A DNA stretch of 64,000 bases from Streptomyces globosus (GTDB lineage: Bacteria; Actinomycetota; Actinomycetes; Streptomycetales; Streptomycetaceae). Shown in pieces: positions 1 to 9,122 of the stretch. Positions within the stretch are counted from its first letter, which is position 1; every line of letters begins with the position of its first letter. Under the pieces are notes generated by a model. The model worked only from the letters and a program-made list of their open reading frames with translations. It did not search any database and was not told the origin of the DNA. The position numbers and the translations under genes are program-made. Location of the stretch: positions 496,001-560,000 of the forward strand of contig NZ_CP030864.1 of NCBI RefSeq assembly GCF_003325375.1, given 5' to 3'.

Positions 1-1
1 C

Positions 2-262
2 ACGGCCACGCTGCTGCTCAACGCCTGGACCGGCCGCACCAAGGAGGCTGCGGAACAGTGGCTCGGGGAGGAGCCGGACGCGACCGTCACGAGCGTCGAG
101 GCGGCCTCCCGGACGATGTACATCCACGTTCGCACCCCTGGAGAACTCCCGCCGGTGAAGTCCCTGCTCGACCGGCTCGACGGACGGATCCCGGACGGCA
201 TCCCCGTTGTGGTGGACACCTCACGCGGTCGGCGCATCGACGCCGGAAGGGTCGGCGGCTGA
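2..262 (+). CDS. C-terminal end of an unidentified protein (cut by window edge)
   Basis: The frame is open from the left edge and ends with TGA at 260-262, giving the last 86 residues of a gene that begins outside the window. The visible part is a compact mixed alpha/beta segment with no membrane helix and ends in VVVDTSRGRR followed by a short tail. It has regular actinobacterial codon use, so it is probably a real gene end. It might be the outer C-terminal domain of a DUF389-type membrane protein, but that is only an impression and no diagnostic motif is visible. Confidence 0.5.
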   Translation, partial: TATLLLNAWTGRTKEAAEQWLGEEPDATVTSVEAASRTMYIHVRTPGELPPVKSLLDRLDGRIPDGIPVVVDTSRGRRIDAGRVGG

Positions 263-272
263 GCGCGGCGCC

Positions 273-617
273 CGCATCCTGCCCTACCTGGTGCTGTTCC
301 AGCTCGCCCTCCCGCTCGCCGCCCCCTCATAGACGCCGTGGACCCCTACGGGCCCACCACCGCAACATCCTCGGTTCCCACCATCGCCTGGGCCGCGTTC
401 TGCCTCGCCCAACTCGCCCTCGCCGCCTACGCCCTGCGCAAGGACGACGGAGCAGCGCGACCTATGGCTCGTCCCGCACCATCAGATCCTCTACCGGACG
501 GGCCTGTGCCTGGTCACCCTCCACGCCCTGGCCACTGCCGCCCTCGGAGCCGCTCCCCGATGGCACACCCCCGCAAGCACCCGGGCGAAACCCCGACAGC
601 AAGCAGCCACGCTGTAA
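273..617 (+). pseudogene. glycosyltransferase family 2 C-terminal membrane segment, frameshifted remnant
   Basis: Read across two shifts, the segment gives RILPYLVLFQLALPLAAPS, then DAVDPYGP with a hydrophobic stretch AWAAFCLAQLALAAYALR, then LWLVPHHQILYRTGLCLV and a stop at 615-617. This is the typical end of the processive family-2 glycosyltransferases (often fused to a polysaccharide deacetylase) of Streptomyces: two membrane helices and a short interfacial LWLxPxQQxxYR-like stretch. The frame changes near 329 and near 462 and returns to the first frame, so the shifts compensate. The catalytic domain is absent. It is a leftover 3' end directly after the preceding gene. Confidence 0.55.
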
Positions 618-670
618 CCCTCCCGCAAGGACCCGTGGTTTCGGCGCTGCACGGGTCCGGCGCCTGGTCC

Positions 671-700
671 CCTGTCCCTGTCCCTGTCCCTGTCCCTGCC
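671..700 (+). repeat. hexanucleotide tandem repeat (CCTGTC)x5
   Basis: Four perfect CCTGTC units and one CCTGCC unit run without interruption, just upstream of the ISL3 transposase scrap. Such a tract is prone to slippage. It lies between two gene remnants, so no function is evident. Confidence 0.8.
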
Positions 701-701
701 C

Positions 702-958
702 CTGGTGCGGGTGCCGCGCGTCCTCGGTGTCGGTGGCTTGGCGCTCAAGTGCCGCCACCGCTACGCGACTGTCCTGATCGATGCCGAGACCGGTGAACAC
801 ATCGACGTACTCCACTCCCGGGCCGCGGCGCCGACGCCTTGGAGTGGTGGCTGCGCGGGCACCCCGGCGTCGGCTCCGGCGCCTACGGGGAGGCCGTGCG
901 CCGGGCCCTGCCCGAAGCGGTGCAGGTCAGCGACCGCTGGCATCCGCGGAAGAACCTA
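702..958 (+). pseudogene. ISL3-family transposase fragment
   Basis: Codons read VPRVLGVGGLALKCRHRYATV, then LIDAETGEHIDVL, and after one frame change DALEWWLRGHPGV and VQVSDRWHPRKNLA. This is the start of the DDE catalytic core of ISL3 transposases: the VLGVDDxAxxxxxxYxTVL block, in which the first catalytic aspartates are here replaced by GG, and the QVxDRWHLxxNL block. Both ends of the gene are missing and it runs opposite into the end of the next gene. It is a dead scrap distinct from the ISL3 copies further right. Confidence 0.75.
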
Positions 959-1711
959 GCTCGCCGGCCCCGGCCCCCCGCGCGCGTCGGCGTGCGCAAC
1001 GGTGATGTGGGTGTGGGCGCCGGGAGACTCGAGTTCGTCGACCGCCGCGACTGCCAGGTCCTCGGCGCTGATCCACGACCGGCCGTCGTCGGTGGTGAGC
1101 ATCGTGGTGGTGCCGCGCCGGTAGCGACCGGTGCGGACGCCGGGCTCGAGCAGGGCGGGCGGGCTGAGGTAGACCCAGTCGCCGTGGGCGTGGTTCCGGC
1201 AGGCGCGGAGTTGGGAGACTCCGGCGGCGGCGACCGGCTTCAGCGCGTCCGGCACGTAGGCGGGGTCGTCGGCGACGAGGATCTCCTCGTCGCCGGGGCT
1301 GCGCAACGCGCCCGCCCCGCCGACCACGAGGACGCGGATTCGGAACTCCGCGGCGATGTCGAGCACCGTGCGGGTGGTGCTGACGAGGAAATCCTGGTCG
1401 ACCGGTTCGGTCCGCAGCGCCACGACGACGGCGTCTGCGTCGGGGCGGCCGGCCGAGCCGGCGAGAGCCTCGCGCAGGGCGCGGGCGTCGGCCGCGTCCA
1501 CGGGGACGGAGGTGACGCTCGGGTGCTCGCCGGCGGGTCTGCGGGACAGGGCAAGGACCCGGTGCCCGCGTCCGAGCGCCTCCGAGATCACGCGGCTGCC
1601 GACCATCCCGGTCGCACCGAGCACGGCAATCGTCCGGGGTGTGCTCGGAGCGTCCGCCGTCATCGGAGCCTCTGTCCTCGTCGCCGCGCCAGTCGTGGAA
1701 TCGGTCATCAT
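956..1711 (-). CDS. NAD(P)-binding SDR/NmrA-like protein
   Basis: This 251-residue protein has a Rossmann fold. Residues 32-38 give the nucleotide-binding GATGMVG motif near the N-terminus, followed by alternating beta/alpha units, a VVVALRTEP strand and the VLVVGGAGAL strand typical of the NmrA / NAD(P)H-binding subgroup. Such proteins reduce small substrates or act as redox-sensing regulators; the substrate is unknown. Its ATG at 1709-1711 overlaps the stop of the upstream transporter gene in an ATGA, so the two are translationally coupled. A second Met at 1663 with an upstream purine tract is an alternative start. The C-terminus runs a few codons into the neighbouring ISL3 scrap, so the last roughly 10 residues may not be original. 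Confidence 0.85.
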   Translation of the reverse strand: MMTDSTTGAATRTEAPMTADAPSTPRTIAVLGATGMVGSRVISEALGRGHRVLALSRRPAGEHPSVTSVPVDAADARALREALAGSAGRPDADAVVVALRTEPVDQDFLVSTTRTVLDIAAEFRIRVLVVGGAGALRSPGDEEILVADDPAYVPDALKPVAAAGVSQLRACRNHAHGDWVYLSPPALLEPGVRTGRYRRGTTTMLTTDDGRSWISAEDLAVAAVDELESPGAHTHITVAHADARGGPGPAS

Positions 1712-2691
1712 CGAATCTGCTCTTCTCGTGGGGGAACGGGAACGGAAAGGGGAGCAACCGCGGGTCGGCGGCGGCGCGCCGTACGGCCGGTCAGGTCCGG
1801 CGCGGTGAACTGGGCGGCGAGCAGCGCGGTCAGGGCGACGACGAAGCCGAGGGATTGCAGGGCGCCCAGCGACTCGCCGAGCGCGACACCGACGCCGGCC
1901 GCGACGAGCGGGGACAGCAGCACCAGCGGCGCGGACGCACCGACCGGCAGCGTTCCGAGCCCGTGGAACCACAGGGTGAAGGAGATCAGCCCGCCCATGC
2001 TGCCGAGCCACAGGTATCCGGCGGCGGCTCCGCCGTCGATCCGCTCCGGCATCCCTTCGAATGCGAGGACCAGTGGAAGCAGCAGCAGTCCTCCGAACGT
2101 GAGTTGCCAGCCGGCAAGGGTGATCGGGCCGACCCCCTGGGGCCGTCCCCATCGTTTGGCCAGAACCACGCCGCCGGCCATGCCGGCCGTGCCGCCGAGG
2201 CCCGCGAGGATTCCGACGAGGTCGAGGCGGGCGCCCGGCCCGAGCACGACGAGTCCGACGCCGACCACCCCGATCACGCCCCAGCCCAGCCGCCAGGCCG
2301 ATGGCCGCTCGTGGAGCACCGCGACGGCCAGGGCCGCGACCAGGAGCGGCTGCGCGGCGCCGAGGGTGGCGGCGACGCCACCGGGAAGCCGCTCGGCCGC
2401 CAGGAACAACAGAGGGAACAGGGCGCCGATGTTGAGCGCCCCGAGCACGGCGGCCTTCCACCACCAGTCGGCGCGGGGCAGTACCCGGGTGATTGCCAGC
2501 GCGAGCAGCCCCGCGGGCAGCGCGCGCACCAGTCCGCCGAACAACGGATGCCCGGGCGGCAGCAGTTCGGTGGTCACCGCGTAGGTCGTGCCCCAGGACA
2601 TCGGGGCGAGCGCGGTCAGGGCGACGGTCGTCGCGCGTCGCGCGGACGCGGTCCGCGGCGAGCCCGTCGACCGCTCGGTCGAGGTGTGCAT
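1708..2691 (-). CDS. EamA-family (DMT superfamily) membrane transporter
   Basis: The 327-residue protein is made of about ten hydrophobic helices arranged as two EamA repeats. The first repeat begins ALTALAPMSWGTTYAVTTELLPPG, with the conserved short loop and proline seen in this family. Family members export amino acids or other small metabolites from the cytoplasm; the substrate here is unknown. The chosen start is the ATG at 2689-2691, because longer forms would run into the divergent regulator. It is the first gene of a two-gene operon with the SDR-like gene and is transcribed away from a LysR gene only about 40 bp away, so it is probably controlled by that regulator. Confidence 0.88.
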   Translation of the reverse strand: MHTSTERSTGSPRTASARRATTVALTALAPMSWGTTYAVTTELLPPGHPLFGGLVRALPAGLLALAITRVLPRADWWWKAAVLGALNIGALFPLLFLAAERLPGGVAATLGAAQPLLVAALAVAVLHERPSAWRLGWGVIGVVGVGLVVLGPGARLDLVGILAGLGGTAGMAGGVVLAKRWGRPQGVGPITLAGWQLTFGGLLLLPLVLAFEGMPERIDGGAAAGYLWLGSMGGLISFTLWFHGLGTLPVGASAPLVLLSPLVAAGVGVALGESLGALQSLGFVVALTALLAAQFTAPDLTGRTARRRRPAVAPLSVPVPPREEQIR

Positions 2692-2731
2692 GCGGTGAAG
2701 TCTCGGGCCCCCACGGCCATGCATCCAAAGC
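2692..2731. promoter_or_regulatory. shared divergent promoter region of transporter and LysR gene
   Basis: The 40-bp gap between the two divergent starts must hold at least part of both promoters and the LysR binding site. It contains GCATCCAAAGCATGATTGAG, with GCAT repeated 12 bp apart. LysR regulators usually bind their own divergent promoter at T-N11-A sites; an exact site cannot be fixed by eye. Confidence 0.4.
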
Positions 2732-3688
2732 ATGATTGAGATGCCAGCCATGAACTGGGACGATCACCGGGTGGACCTCCAGCAGATGCGGTACGTCGTG
2801 GCCGTCGCCGAAACCCTCAACTTCACCCGCGCCGCCGAGCGATGTGACGTGGTGCAGTCCTCGCTCAGTCACCGGATCGCCGGCCTGGAAAGGGAGTTGG
2901 GCGTCCAGCTGTTCGCCCGCTCCAGCCGTCGCGTCGAGCTCACCAGCGCCGGTGTGGCCTTCCTCGTCGGTGCGCGCGAGTGCCTGGCCGCCGCCGACCG
3001 CGCGGTCGCGGACGCCGCCGCGGCGACCGGCGTGGTACGGGGCCGGCTCGCGGTCGGCGTCATTGTGACCACCGCTGCCGTCGACGTGCCCGACCTGCTG
3101 CGGCGCTACCGGGACCAGCACCCGCACGTCAACGTCCGCCTGCGCGCCGGGGGCAGTGACGAACTGGTCGCCGCGATCCGCACGGGCGAACTCGACATCG
3201 CCTTCCTCGGCCTGCCCGAGGGGGAGGAACCGCCAGGGGTGGAGAGCCTCGTCCTCGACCACGACGCGCACGTGCTGGTGGTGGCCGCCGGGCACCCGCT
3301 CGCGGGTGCGTCGCGGGTCGCGCTGCGGGAGATCGTGGCGGAGACGTTCGTGGACTTCACCGAGGGCACGCCCGCCCGGGCCCAGTCGGACCGGGCGTTC
3401 GCCGCCGCCGGCCTGGCCCGGGACGTCGCATACGAGGCGGGGTTCGCCGAACTGATCCCCCGCCTCGTCGCGCGCGGGCTCGGCGTCGCGATGCTCCCCT
3501 CCGCCTTCATCCGCCCGCTGGCCGCCGCCGACCCCGAAATCGCCCTGGTGCCGCTCGTGGACGGTCCCCGTCGCATCGAGAGCCTGGCCTGGAGCCGGTT
3601 CAACCCCAGCCCGGCCACCCGCGCCATGCTCGACGTCCTCGGAGTCAGCGCCACTCCACGGCCAGGGGCCGGACCCGCCGCCGACTAG
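2732..3688 (+). CDS. LysR-family transcriptional regulator
   Basis: The protein has about 318 residues, the usual LysR length. It has an N-terminal winged helix-turn-helix (LQQMRYVVAVAETLNFTRAAE, then SSLSHRIAGLERELGVQLF) and a periplasmic-binding-like effector domain in the remaining two thirds (VNVRLRAGGSDELVAAIRTGELDIAFLG is the classic hinge region). The start is uncertain: ATG at 2732, ATG at 2750 or GTG at 2771. The last leaves the usual two or three residues before the helix-turn-helix. The gene is divergent from the EamA transporter and is its likely regulator, with a small-molecule inducer still unknown. Confidence 0.9.
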   Translation: MIEMPAMNWDDHRVDLQQMRYVVAVAETLNFTRAAERCDVVQSSLSHRIAGLERELGVQLFARSSRRVELTSAGVAFLVGARECLAAADRAVADAAAATGVVRGRLAVGVIVTTAAVDVPDLLRRYRDQHPHVNVRLRAGGSDELVAAIRTGELDIAFLGLPEGEEPPGVESLVLDHDAHVLVVAAGHPLAGASRVALREIVAETFVDFTEGTPARAQSDRAFAAAGLARDVAYEAGFAELIPRLVARGLGVAMLPSAFIRPLAAADPEIALVPLVDGPRRIESLAWSRFNPSPATRAMLDVLGVSATPRPGAGPAAD

Positions 3689-3943
3689 CTTGATCTTCCA
3701 CCTGTGCGGCGGGGGCGTGGGATGGTCGACTTCTTGTTCCGGGCCGTCGTGGTGCCGGTCTTGCGGGGTGTGTGGACGTCGTGTCGTGGGGTGGGCCTGG
3801 CACGAGCCTTGTCCGGGATGCGCATACCCCACCAACGATCCCCAGAACGGGAAGCGACACGTTGATGATCTGCAAGCCTCCAGGCTCGCTTTCCCCGGCC
3901 CTGTGGCAGTGCCGGGTGCAGCTCAGGGCACGCAGGCCGGCGT

Positions 3944-4475
3944 CTACGGCTTCGCGCCGGTGCGGGCGGTGGCCGGCGCCGGGCTGTCGTCCCTCCCCAC
4001 CGAGGAGTGCAGCTTGCCCAGGAGGCGGCCCGCGCCGTGCTCAGCGAGCTGCCGGGCCCGGTGGAACACGTCGGCGTCGAGCACCGGCCGGATGCGCACC
4101 CAGGAGCGAGCGACGGCCACCGCCCAGGCGTCGATCTCCTCCGCCACCCGCTCCAGCAGGCGCGGCACGTCGCCGTACAGGCCGCCGATCCCCGGCCCGA
4201 GGCGCACCTGCTCGTCCCGCAGCCGGCCCGGCTCCCCGCGGACCCCGGCCGGCGGATGTGGCCCGGATCGCCGCGAGCTCCTCCTCCGGTGTCGGGGACG
4301 GACCGGCCGGCGCGGGATTGAGGAAGCCAGGAGCGTACTGGGTATCGCCTTCCTCCCGGTCGACGGCCGCCCGTCGAGCCGTGTCGTGCCGGCTCGCCGC
4401 GCGGGCGCCGCCGATCCGCTTGCCGACGCGGCGGCCGCGGCGGCCGCGAGGCAACCCGTCGCTGGAGTCGGCCAT
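3944..4475 (-). pseudogene. hypothetical protein, frameshifted
   Basis: Two overlapping minus-strand frames together give one plausible protein. The first part starts MADSSDGLPRGRRGRR at 4475 and runs to TPEEELAAIRATSA. The second continues EPGRLRDEQVRLGPG, GGLYGDVPRLLERVAEEID and AWAVAVARSWVRIRPVLDAD to a stop at 3944. A one-base shift near 4250 separates them. The second half looks like a helical domain with a conserved tryptophan. No family was recognised. It is flanked by non-coding DNA and the LysR gene end. Confidence 0.4.
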
Positions 4476-4884
4476 GCCACGGCCGCGGCCTGAGCCGCAG
4501 GGCGAATCTCCGCCTGGTCGGGACGCGACCCGTTCTCGGCCCGCGGCGAAGGACCGGACACGGGGTCCGGCACCGGCCCGTCACCGACCGTGCGGTCAGA
4601 GCTCAGGCCCTGCGGGACCAGCGCCGAACAGCGTGACTTCCACGGCATCGCCGTCGCCCGGGACACCTCTCCCGGCGCGTGCGCGGCCGGGGTCTTCGTG
4701 ATGTCGACCCCAGCGGCCGCATTCCCCTGCGCTGAGCGCTGACCACGATCGAGCGGTACCAGGCCTCGCCCTCGCCGAAGACCTCGCGCCGCCCCGGCGG
4801 ACCCCCTTTCACGGCACCGGTGTCGGCTGTCCGAGGGGCGTCGCGGTCCCGGCGCAGGAAAGGCCCTCGCCGAGTCCGGCCGCG
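4476..4884. other. no convincing gene
   Basis: Long GC-rich overlapping frames exist on both strands but none shows a conserved domain, a ribosome binding site and consistent codon bias together. The minus strand reads GEAWYRSIVVSAQRRGM near 4740-4790, which may be a scrap of a former gene. Confidence 0.4.
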
Positions 4885-5409
4885 ATGCGCTGGCGCTCGG
4901 GTGGCGGTACCTACGCCGCTGGTCGGGTGGAGGCGACCCCTGGGCTGGCGTTCATCCTGCTGCGGCTTGCCGAGGACCTCATCTGGCCCGTCACGGCCGT
5001 GGACGGAGAGGCCGCCGACCTGTGCGCGGACTCTTTCGTGCTGGACGAGGTCGGGTGCGTGCTGCTGTCCGCGCTGCGGAACTGGGCGCGCGACTCCGCC
5101 ACCACGGCGGTGCCCGGCATCACCCGCAGCATCATCCGCTTCATCGAAAACGTCATCCCCGAGCCCGACGACCACGGAGACACCCACGCCACCCTGGAGG
5201 CGATGCGCGACGAGCACCTGGCGCTGGCGCACGCGGCGCTGGCTTTATTCACGGGTTATGGCTCTGGCTCAGCTTCCCGGCTGAGTGACGCTCCGTTACA
5301 GCTGGACGTCGAAGAGAGCGATGGACGGGGGTGGCGGGGCAAGCACTGCGCGAAGGCGCGTCAGTATGGCTCGCCACTGCTTCCAGTCCTCCGGGTCGAC
5401 CCAGTTTGA
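4885..5409 (+). pseudogene. hypothetical helical protein truncated by an ISL3 element
   Basis: From about 4927 to 5250 the frame encodes a convincing helical protein (GLAFILLRLAEDLIWPVTAV, CVLLSALRNWARDSATTAV, ITRSIIRFIENVIPEPDD, MRDEHLALAHAALALF). The frame then runs into the left terminal repeat of the ISL3 element that starts at about 5260, and the remaining 50 codons are read from the element. The original C-terminus is therefore lost. The ATG at 4885 is the longest start; GTG at 4927 is an alternative. No family was recognised. Confidence 0.5.
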
Positions 5410-5727
5410 GGCGGGCCCATCCTCGTCGTCGACGACGCGGGCGAGGGCTTCGTCGGCGAGTACCCGAAGGTCGGGAGGGAACACGGGCATGGGCTTTTCC
5501 GGGCCGTAGGACATGTCGACGGGTTCGCCTCCTGGGCACTGCGCCCCGATCAAAGCGGCGGCGGCCACCGCCTCTTCCGCTTCCGTGAGATAGCCGGTTG
5601 CGTCGATCGTCCGGACGAGGACGCCTCGGATCAGGGCTTCACGCGCCTCGGGCTCGGCTTCGTCGAGCGCGTTGGCGAAGTCCGCGGCTGTGTCGTTGTC
5701 GAAGGGACCGGTATCCCAGGTGCCCAT
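5296..5727 (-). CDS. DUF4259 family protein (passenger of ISL3 element 1)
   Basis: The 143-residue protein starts MGTWDTGPFDNDTAADFA, the signature opening of DUF4259 proteins, followed by the acidic helices (LDEAEPEAREALIRGVL, EAEEAVAAAALIGAQ) typical of the family. Family members are small cytoplasmic proteins widespread in actinobacteria, often near toxin or immunity genes; their biochemical role is unknown. A good ribosome binding site (AAGGAG) lies 7 bases before the ATG at 5725-5727. The gene lies inside the terminal repeats of an ISL3 element, on the same strand as the transposase and downstream of it, so it moves as cargo. Confidence 0.88.
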   Translation of the reverse strand: MGTWDTGPFDNDTAADFANALDEAEPEAREALIRGVLVRTIDATGYLTEAEEAVAAAALIGAQCPGGEPVDMSYGPEKPMPVFPPDLRVLADEALARVVDDEDGPASNWVDPEDWKQWRAILTRLRAVLAPPPPSIALFDVQL

Positions 5728-5783
5728 GCTGATCTCCTTGCGTATGGTCGCCCGGATCCTCGCATCAGGCACTGACAACACGA

Positions 5784-7417
5784 CTACGGGGCGAGCAGGA
5801 CCCGTTTGCGAAGAAGGCCGAAGCCTGCGCGGCCGAACATCTGGCGCTTGAGCATCTTGATCCGGTTGACGTGTCCTTCGACGACTCGGGAGTTCCAGGG
5901 CAGCGTCAGGCCGGCGATGACGGCGTCGCGGTCCCGGTCGATGCCGGCCGCGAGAGTGTGGAGGCTGGGCAGGTCGTCCTGGCGGACGGCGTCGAGCCAC
6001 TGAGGGAGTCGTTCACCCTGGCGTTCGGTAAGCATGTGGGCGAAGGACCGGACGTGACCGGTCAGGGCATCGAGTGCGGGGCAGTTGGCCAGGACGGCCT
6101 TGAGCCGGAGCTGTTCGATCTCGGTCAGCGTCTCGGGTTGGCTGAGGATCCATCGCGTCACCACGCGGGGTGCCGGCGGTTGCGCGGTGACCGGCCGTGG
6201 CGAGGTGCGCTTCTCTCGCAGGTAGGCGCTGACCCGGCCGAGCTGCCGCGATAGCCCAAGGGAACGATCTCCTCCCAGAGCTTCCAGGCGTTGGTGCAGC
6301 CCTCGTCCCAGCGTTGGTCCAGGTAGGGCTTGTACTCGTCGAGGACGGAGGTCCTGCTGTGCTGCCACTGGCCGCGGAAGAGATCTTCCGGCTTCGCAGC
6401 GTCGGCGAGGCTCTTGACGGTGCGGTGGGTCATCTGGAGCTGACGCCCGATGGAGCGGCGGCTGTGGCCGGCTTCCAGCAGCGCGTGGACCGTGGCATGC
6501 CGGGCTCGGACGCGGTTGGCGAACCGCTCGCTCCGCCATGGCGAGTCCGTCTTCTCCTCGGGCGGCGCGGGTTCGTCGGCCTTCGCCACGGGATCGGGGA
6601 CCAGAACCCGAAGGCACTGGCGGTGGCGGGCCACCGCACGCTCAGCGGCTTCCCCGAGGTTGTGCCATAAATGCCAGCGGTCCGCGACCTGCGTCGCCTG
6701 GGGTGCCCCGGCTGTGGCGCCTTCCGCGAAGAACGGCGCGCGGTCCCTGCAGACGACCTCGATCCCTGGCCGCTCGGCGAGCCAGGCGGCCAGGCTTGAT
6801 GCCTCTCGATCAGGCAGGAGATCGATCGGTCGACGGGTCTCGACGTCCACCAGGACAGTGCCGTAGCGGCGGCCCTTGCGGGTGGCGTACTCATCGACGC
6901 CGACCACCCGAGGAATCGGCACCTCCGGCTCGGGCAGCGCCTCGACCAGGCGCAAGACCGTGCTCCGGCCGATGGACATGCCAAGCACGGCAGCCAGGCG
7001 GGCGCCGGCTCGACCAGCCAGGGCGAGGCCGACGGCGGTCAGGATGGAACGCAGTCGTTCTGTGCGCTGGCCGTGTCTGCGGGTGAGACCGGATATCTGC
7101 TCCACGAACGTCCGACGCGGGCACTTGGTGTTCCCGCACCGGAACCGCCGGACCCGCAGCTGGAGTACGACGCTTCGTCCGGCGCTCGGGACATCAGCGA
7201 GAAACCGCAGGTAGGAGCTGTGAACCCGGGTCGAGCAGACTCCGCATTCCGGGCAGGCGGCGCCGGCCGTGGTGCACTGCGCGTCAAGGCGCACCTTCTC
7301 CACGTCCACGTCCACCGACCGCACCGCGATGTCCGCGATCGCCGGGAACAACAGCGCCTTCAGCTGGGGTGCAACGTCGTCCACGACCCGGACTGTCAGC
7401 CCAGCGGCACTGACCAC
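5784..7417 (-). pseudogene. ISL3-family transposase, one frameshift
   Basis: The N-terminal 390 codons from 7417 carry the cysteine cluster of the ISL3 zinc finger (CPECGVCSTRVHSSYLR, CGNTKCPRRTF), the DDE core (RVVGVDEYATRKGRRYGTVLVD, QVADRWHLWHNL) and a helix-turn-helix (HSRRSIGRQLQMTHRTVK). Near 6244 one base is missing after PLGYRGS; the next frame resumes GRVSAYLREKR and ends RMFGRAGFGLLRKRVLLAP-like residues at 5784. The neighbouring intact copy reads PLGYQGSYQRVRAYFREKR through this point, which confirms the shift. As it stands the gene is inactive, unless the shift is a sequencing error. Confidence 0.85.
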
Positions 7418-7608
7418 CGTCCATTTCCGGGCGACTTCGCATACCGCCCGGAGACGCTCAGCCGTCAGTCACCGTGGCCACTGCACGAAAGCTGAGCCAG
7501 AACCATTTGAGGTTCTGGCACAGATCTTGGGGAGTGGTCACAGATGGTGACAGTGAGCTCTTTCAGAGCGGCCACTGATCGGGGGACGGGCCAGCTTCCC
7601 GCAACGCA

Positions 7609-7670
7609 CGAGGCTCCTGTGCTGTTGAGAGAGGTGGTCGACGTCTCAACTCATCAGCGCAGGAGCCTCG
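7609..7670. repeat. long inverted repeat at the head of the IS5-type insertion
   Basis: A 16-bp arm, CGAGGCTCCTGTGCTG at 7609-7624, pairs with 7655-7670 with one mismatch, and an inner TTGAGA/TCTCAA pair extends the hairpin. It ends at the start of the IS5-type transposase frame. It may be the element terminus folded with a second copy of its end, or a structure that limits read-through into the transposase. Confidence 0.7.
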
Positions 7671-8338
7671 TTGGTTCCCTATCCTGCCGACCCGCCTCAC
7701 CAGCGTGCTCTCGTCGCCCTGGTCTACCTGCGCCGGCACGACCCGCTCGGCAGATCGCCGCCGGCTTCGGCATATCCGTCGGCACCGCCCAAGCCTACGT
7801 CAACACCGTCGTCGGCCACCTCTCCCGCCGGGCGCCCGGCCTGCTGCGGGTCCTGCGGGAGACCGATCCCGAGCACGTACTGCTCGACGGGACGCTCGCC
7901 GAGTGCGACCGGGTCGGCGACAGCCGGGCCGACTTCTCGCAGAGGCACCGCCGTCACGGGGTGAACGTGCAGGTCGTGGCCGATCCCGCGGGCAGGCTGC
8001 TGTGGATCTCGCCCGCACTTCCCGGCCGCACCCACGACCTGACCGCGGCCCGCACCCACCGCATCATCCGGATCTGCGAACGCCAGGGCGTTCCCGTTCT
8101 CGCCGACCGCGCCTACATCGGCGCCGGCTCCTGGGTGACCACGCCGGTCAGACGGCTCCCGCACCAGCTCACCGCGACTCAGCAGACGATCAACCGGGCC
8201 CTGTCGGTGGCACGGGCGCCAGTCGAACGAAGCGTTGCGACACTGAAGTCCTGGCGCATCTTCCGTCGAGCCCGCTGCAGCCCCAACCGCATGAGCGTCA
8301 TCGCCGCCGCCGTCCTCACCCTGGAGAGGCAACGCTGA
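7671..8338 (+). pseudogene. IS5-family (DDE_Tnp_4 type) transposase, frameshifted
   Basis: The start MVPYPADPPHQRALVALVYL and the rest (QIAAGFGISVGTAQAYVNTV onwards) lie in different frames, so one base is missing near 7751. The body shows the helix-turn-helix and DDE core of the IS5-related transposases with a short N-terminal domain: HVLLDGTLAECDRV, GRTHDLTAAR, VLADRAYIGAGSW and the C-terminal VERSVATLKSWRIFRR. It lies inside ISL3 element 3 in the opposite orientation to that transposase, which implies a later, nested insertion. Confidence 0.8.
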
Positions 8339-8449
8339 AAACGCTCAGTGTCATTCGATGGAAAACGGGAGTCATGAGTCCGGATACGTGAGTGCAACTT
8401 GGTCACCAAGCCGCGGTCGCAAGCGCCTACGGCGCCGTGTGCCCCTGCA

Positions 8450-9004
8450 CTATTCAGGGTGAAGAACGCAGGGGATCCCCGCCAGGCTTTCGTTCAGCTC
8501 CCGAGCTCCCAGGGCGAGGCGTTCGTCAGGATTCCGCGTCAGCTCCTCACAGAGTCGCATCGCGTCGTCGCGGTCGCTGGCGTAGATGGCAAATGCATCG
8601 CGGACCGCGGTGTGGATCCAATCGCCATGGTTCGGGCTGGCGATTGCCAGCGCGGACGCGACAATCAGCAGTCCAGCCTTGTCCTGCCGTCGAAGCAAGG
8701 CTTCTGCGGTCACCCGTGTGACAAAGGTGTCTTCGCGGTCGAGCACCAGCTCCAGCAGCGGATCGACAGCCTCCTCCATTTCGGCAAAGCTCGCCAGACC
8801 TCGACCGGCGTCCGCCCGGTCCCCAGAGTCGCTGCTTCGCCCGAGTTCGCCAAGGGCCACGACAGCAGCACGCCGCAGGGCACTGTTCACAAGCTTGCCC
8901 ACCCCTCCCGCAAATTTCGGCAAAAGTAGCACCACGGCCCCCACGGCCGATCGGGGGCCTCCACGGCGACTGCCCACCGCCAGTGGGGGAAACTCAGCCT
9001 CCAA
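8450..9004 (-). CDS. small helical (HEAT-like) repeat protein, passenger of ISL3 element 3
   Basis: About 184 residues. The middle reads ALRRAAVVALGELGR and then EAVDPLLELVLDREDT and TRVTAEALLRRQDKAG. This is the pattern of HEAT-like helix pairs, followed by an AVRDAFAIYASDRDDAMRL helix. HEAT-like proteins are binding scaffolds; no catalytic motif is visible. The N-terminal 35 residues are unlike the rest and the start may be an internal GTG near residue 38. It sits downstream of the ISL3 transposase, the same relative place as the passengers of the neighbouring elements. Confidence 0.6.
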   Translation of the reverse strand: MEAEFPPLAVGSRRGGPRSAVGAVVLLLPKFAGGVGKLVNSALRRAAVVALGELGRSSDSGDRADAGRGLASFAEMEEAVDPLLELVLDREDTFVTRVTAEALLRRQDKAGLLIVASALAIASPNHGDWIHTAVRDAFAIYASDRDDAMRLCEELTRNPDERLALGARELNESLAGIPCVLHPE

Positions 9005-9122
9005 CCGGCTCCGTACTCACTGGTCAGCCCCACTCGCGAACCCCCGAGTGGGCACCCTGTCGGGATTTGCGCGACCGGCTTCGAAGGCGTCGACCAGCGG
9101 CAGGGGACACTTCCGCGAGAAG

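Larger units (their letters stand above)
5260..7504 (-). mobile_element. ISL3-family element 1 with DUF4259 passenger
   Basis: Left end GGCTCTGGCTCAGCTTCC at 5260 is matched by the reverse complement of the right end, GGTTCTGGCTCAGCTTTC, at 7504. Inside lie a transposase gene (5784-7417) and a separate passenger gene (5296-5727). The right end is only six bases (ATTTGA) from the left end of the next ISL3 unit. No clear target duplication was found. Confidence 0.75.

Noticed and set aside
956..3835. 959-codon open frame on the minus strand covering two genes
   Set aside because: It joins the frame of the SDR gene to out-of-frame reading through the transporter and LysR genes. Codon bias and domains support three separate genes, so the long frame is compositional.
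7505..7519. Palindrome GCCAGAACC-ATTTGA-GGTTCTGGC as an operator or terminator
   Set aside because: It is simply the junction of the right end of ISL3 element 1 with the left end of element 3.
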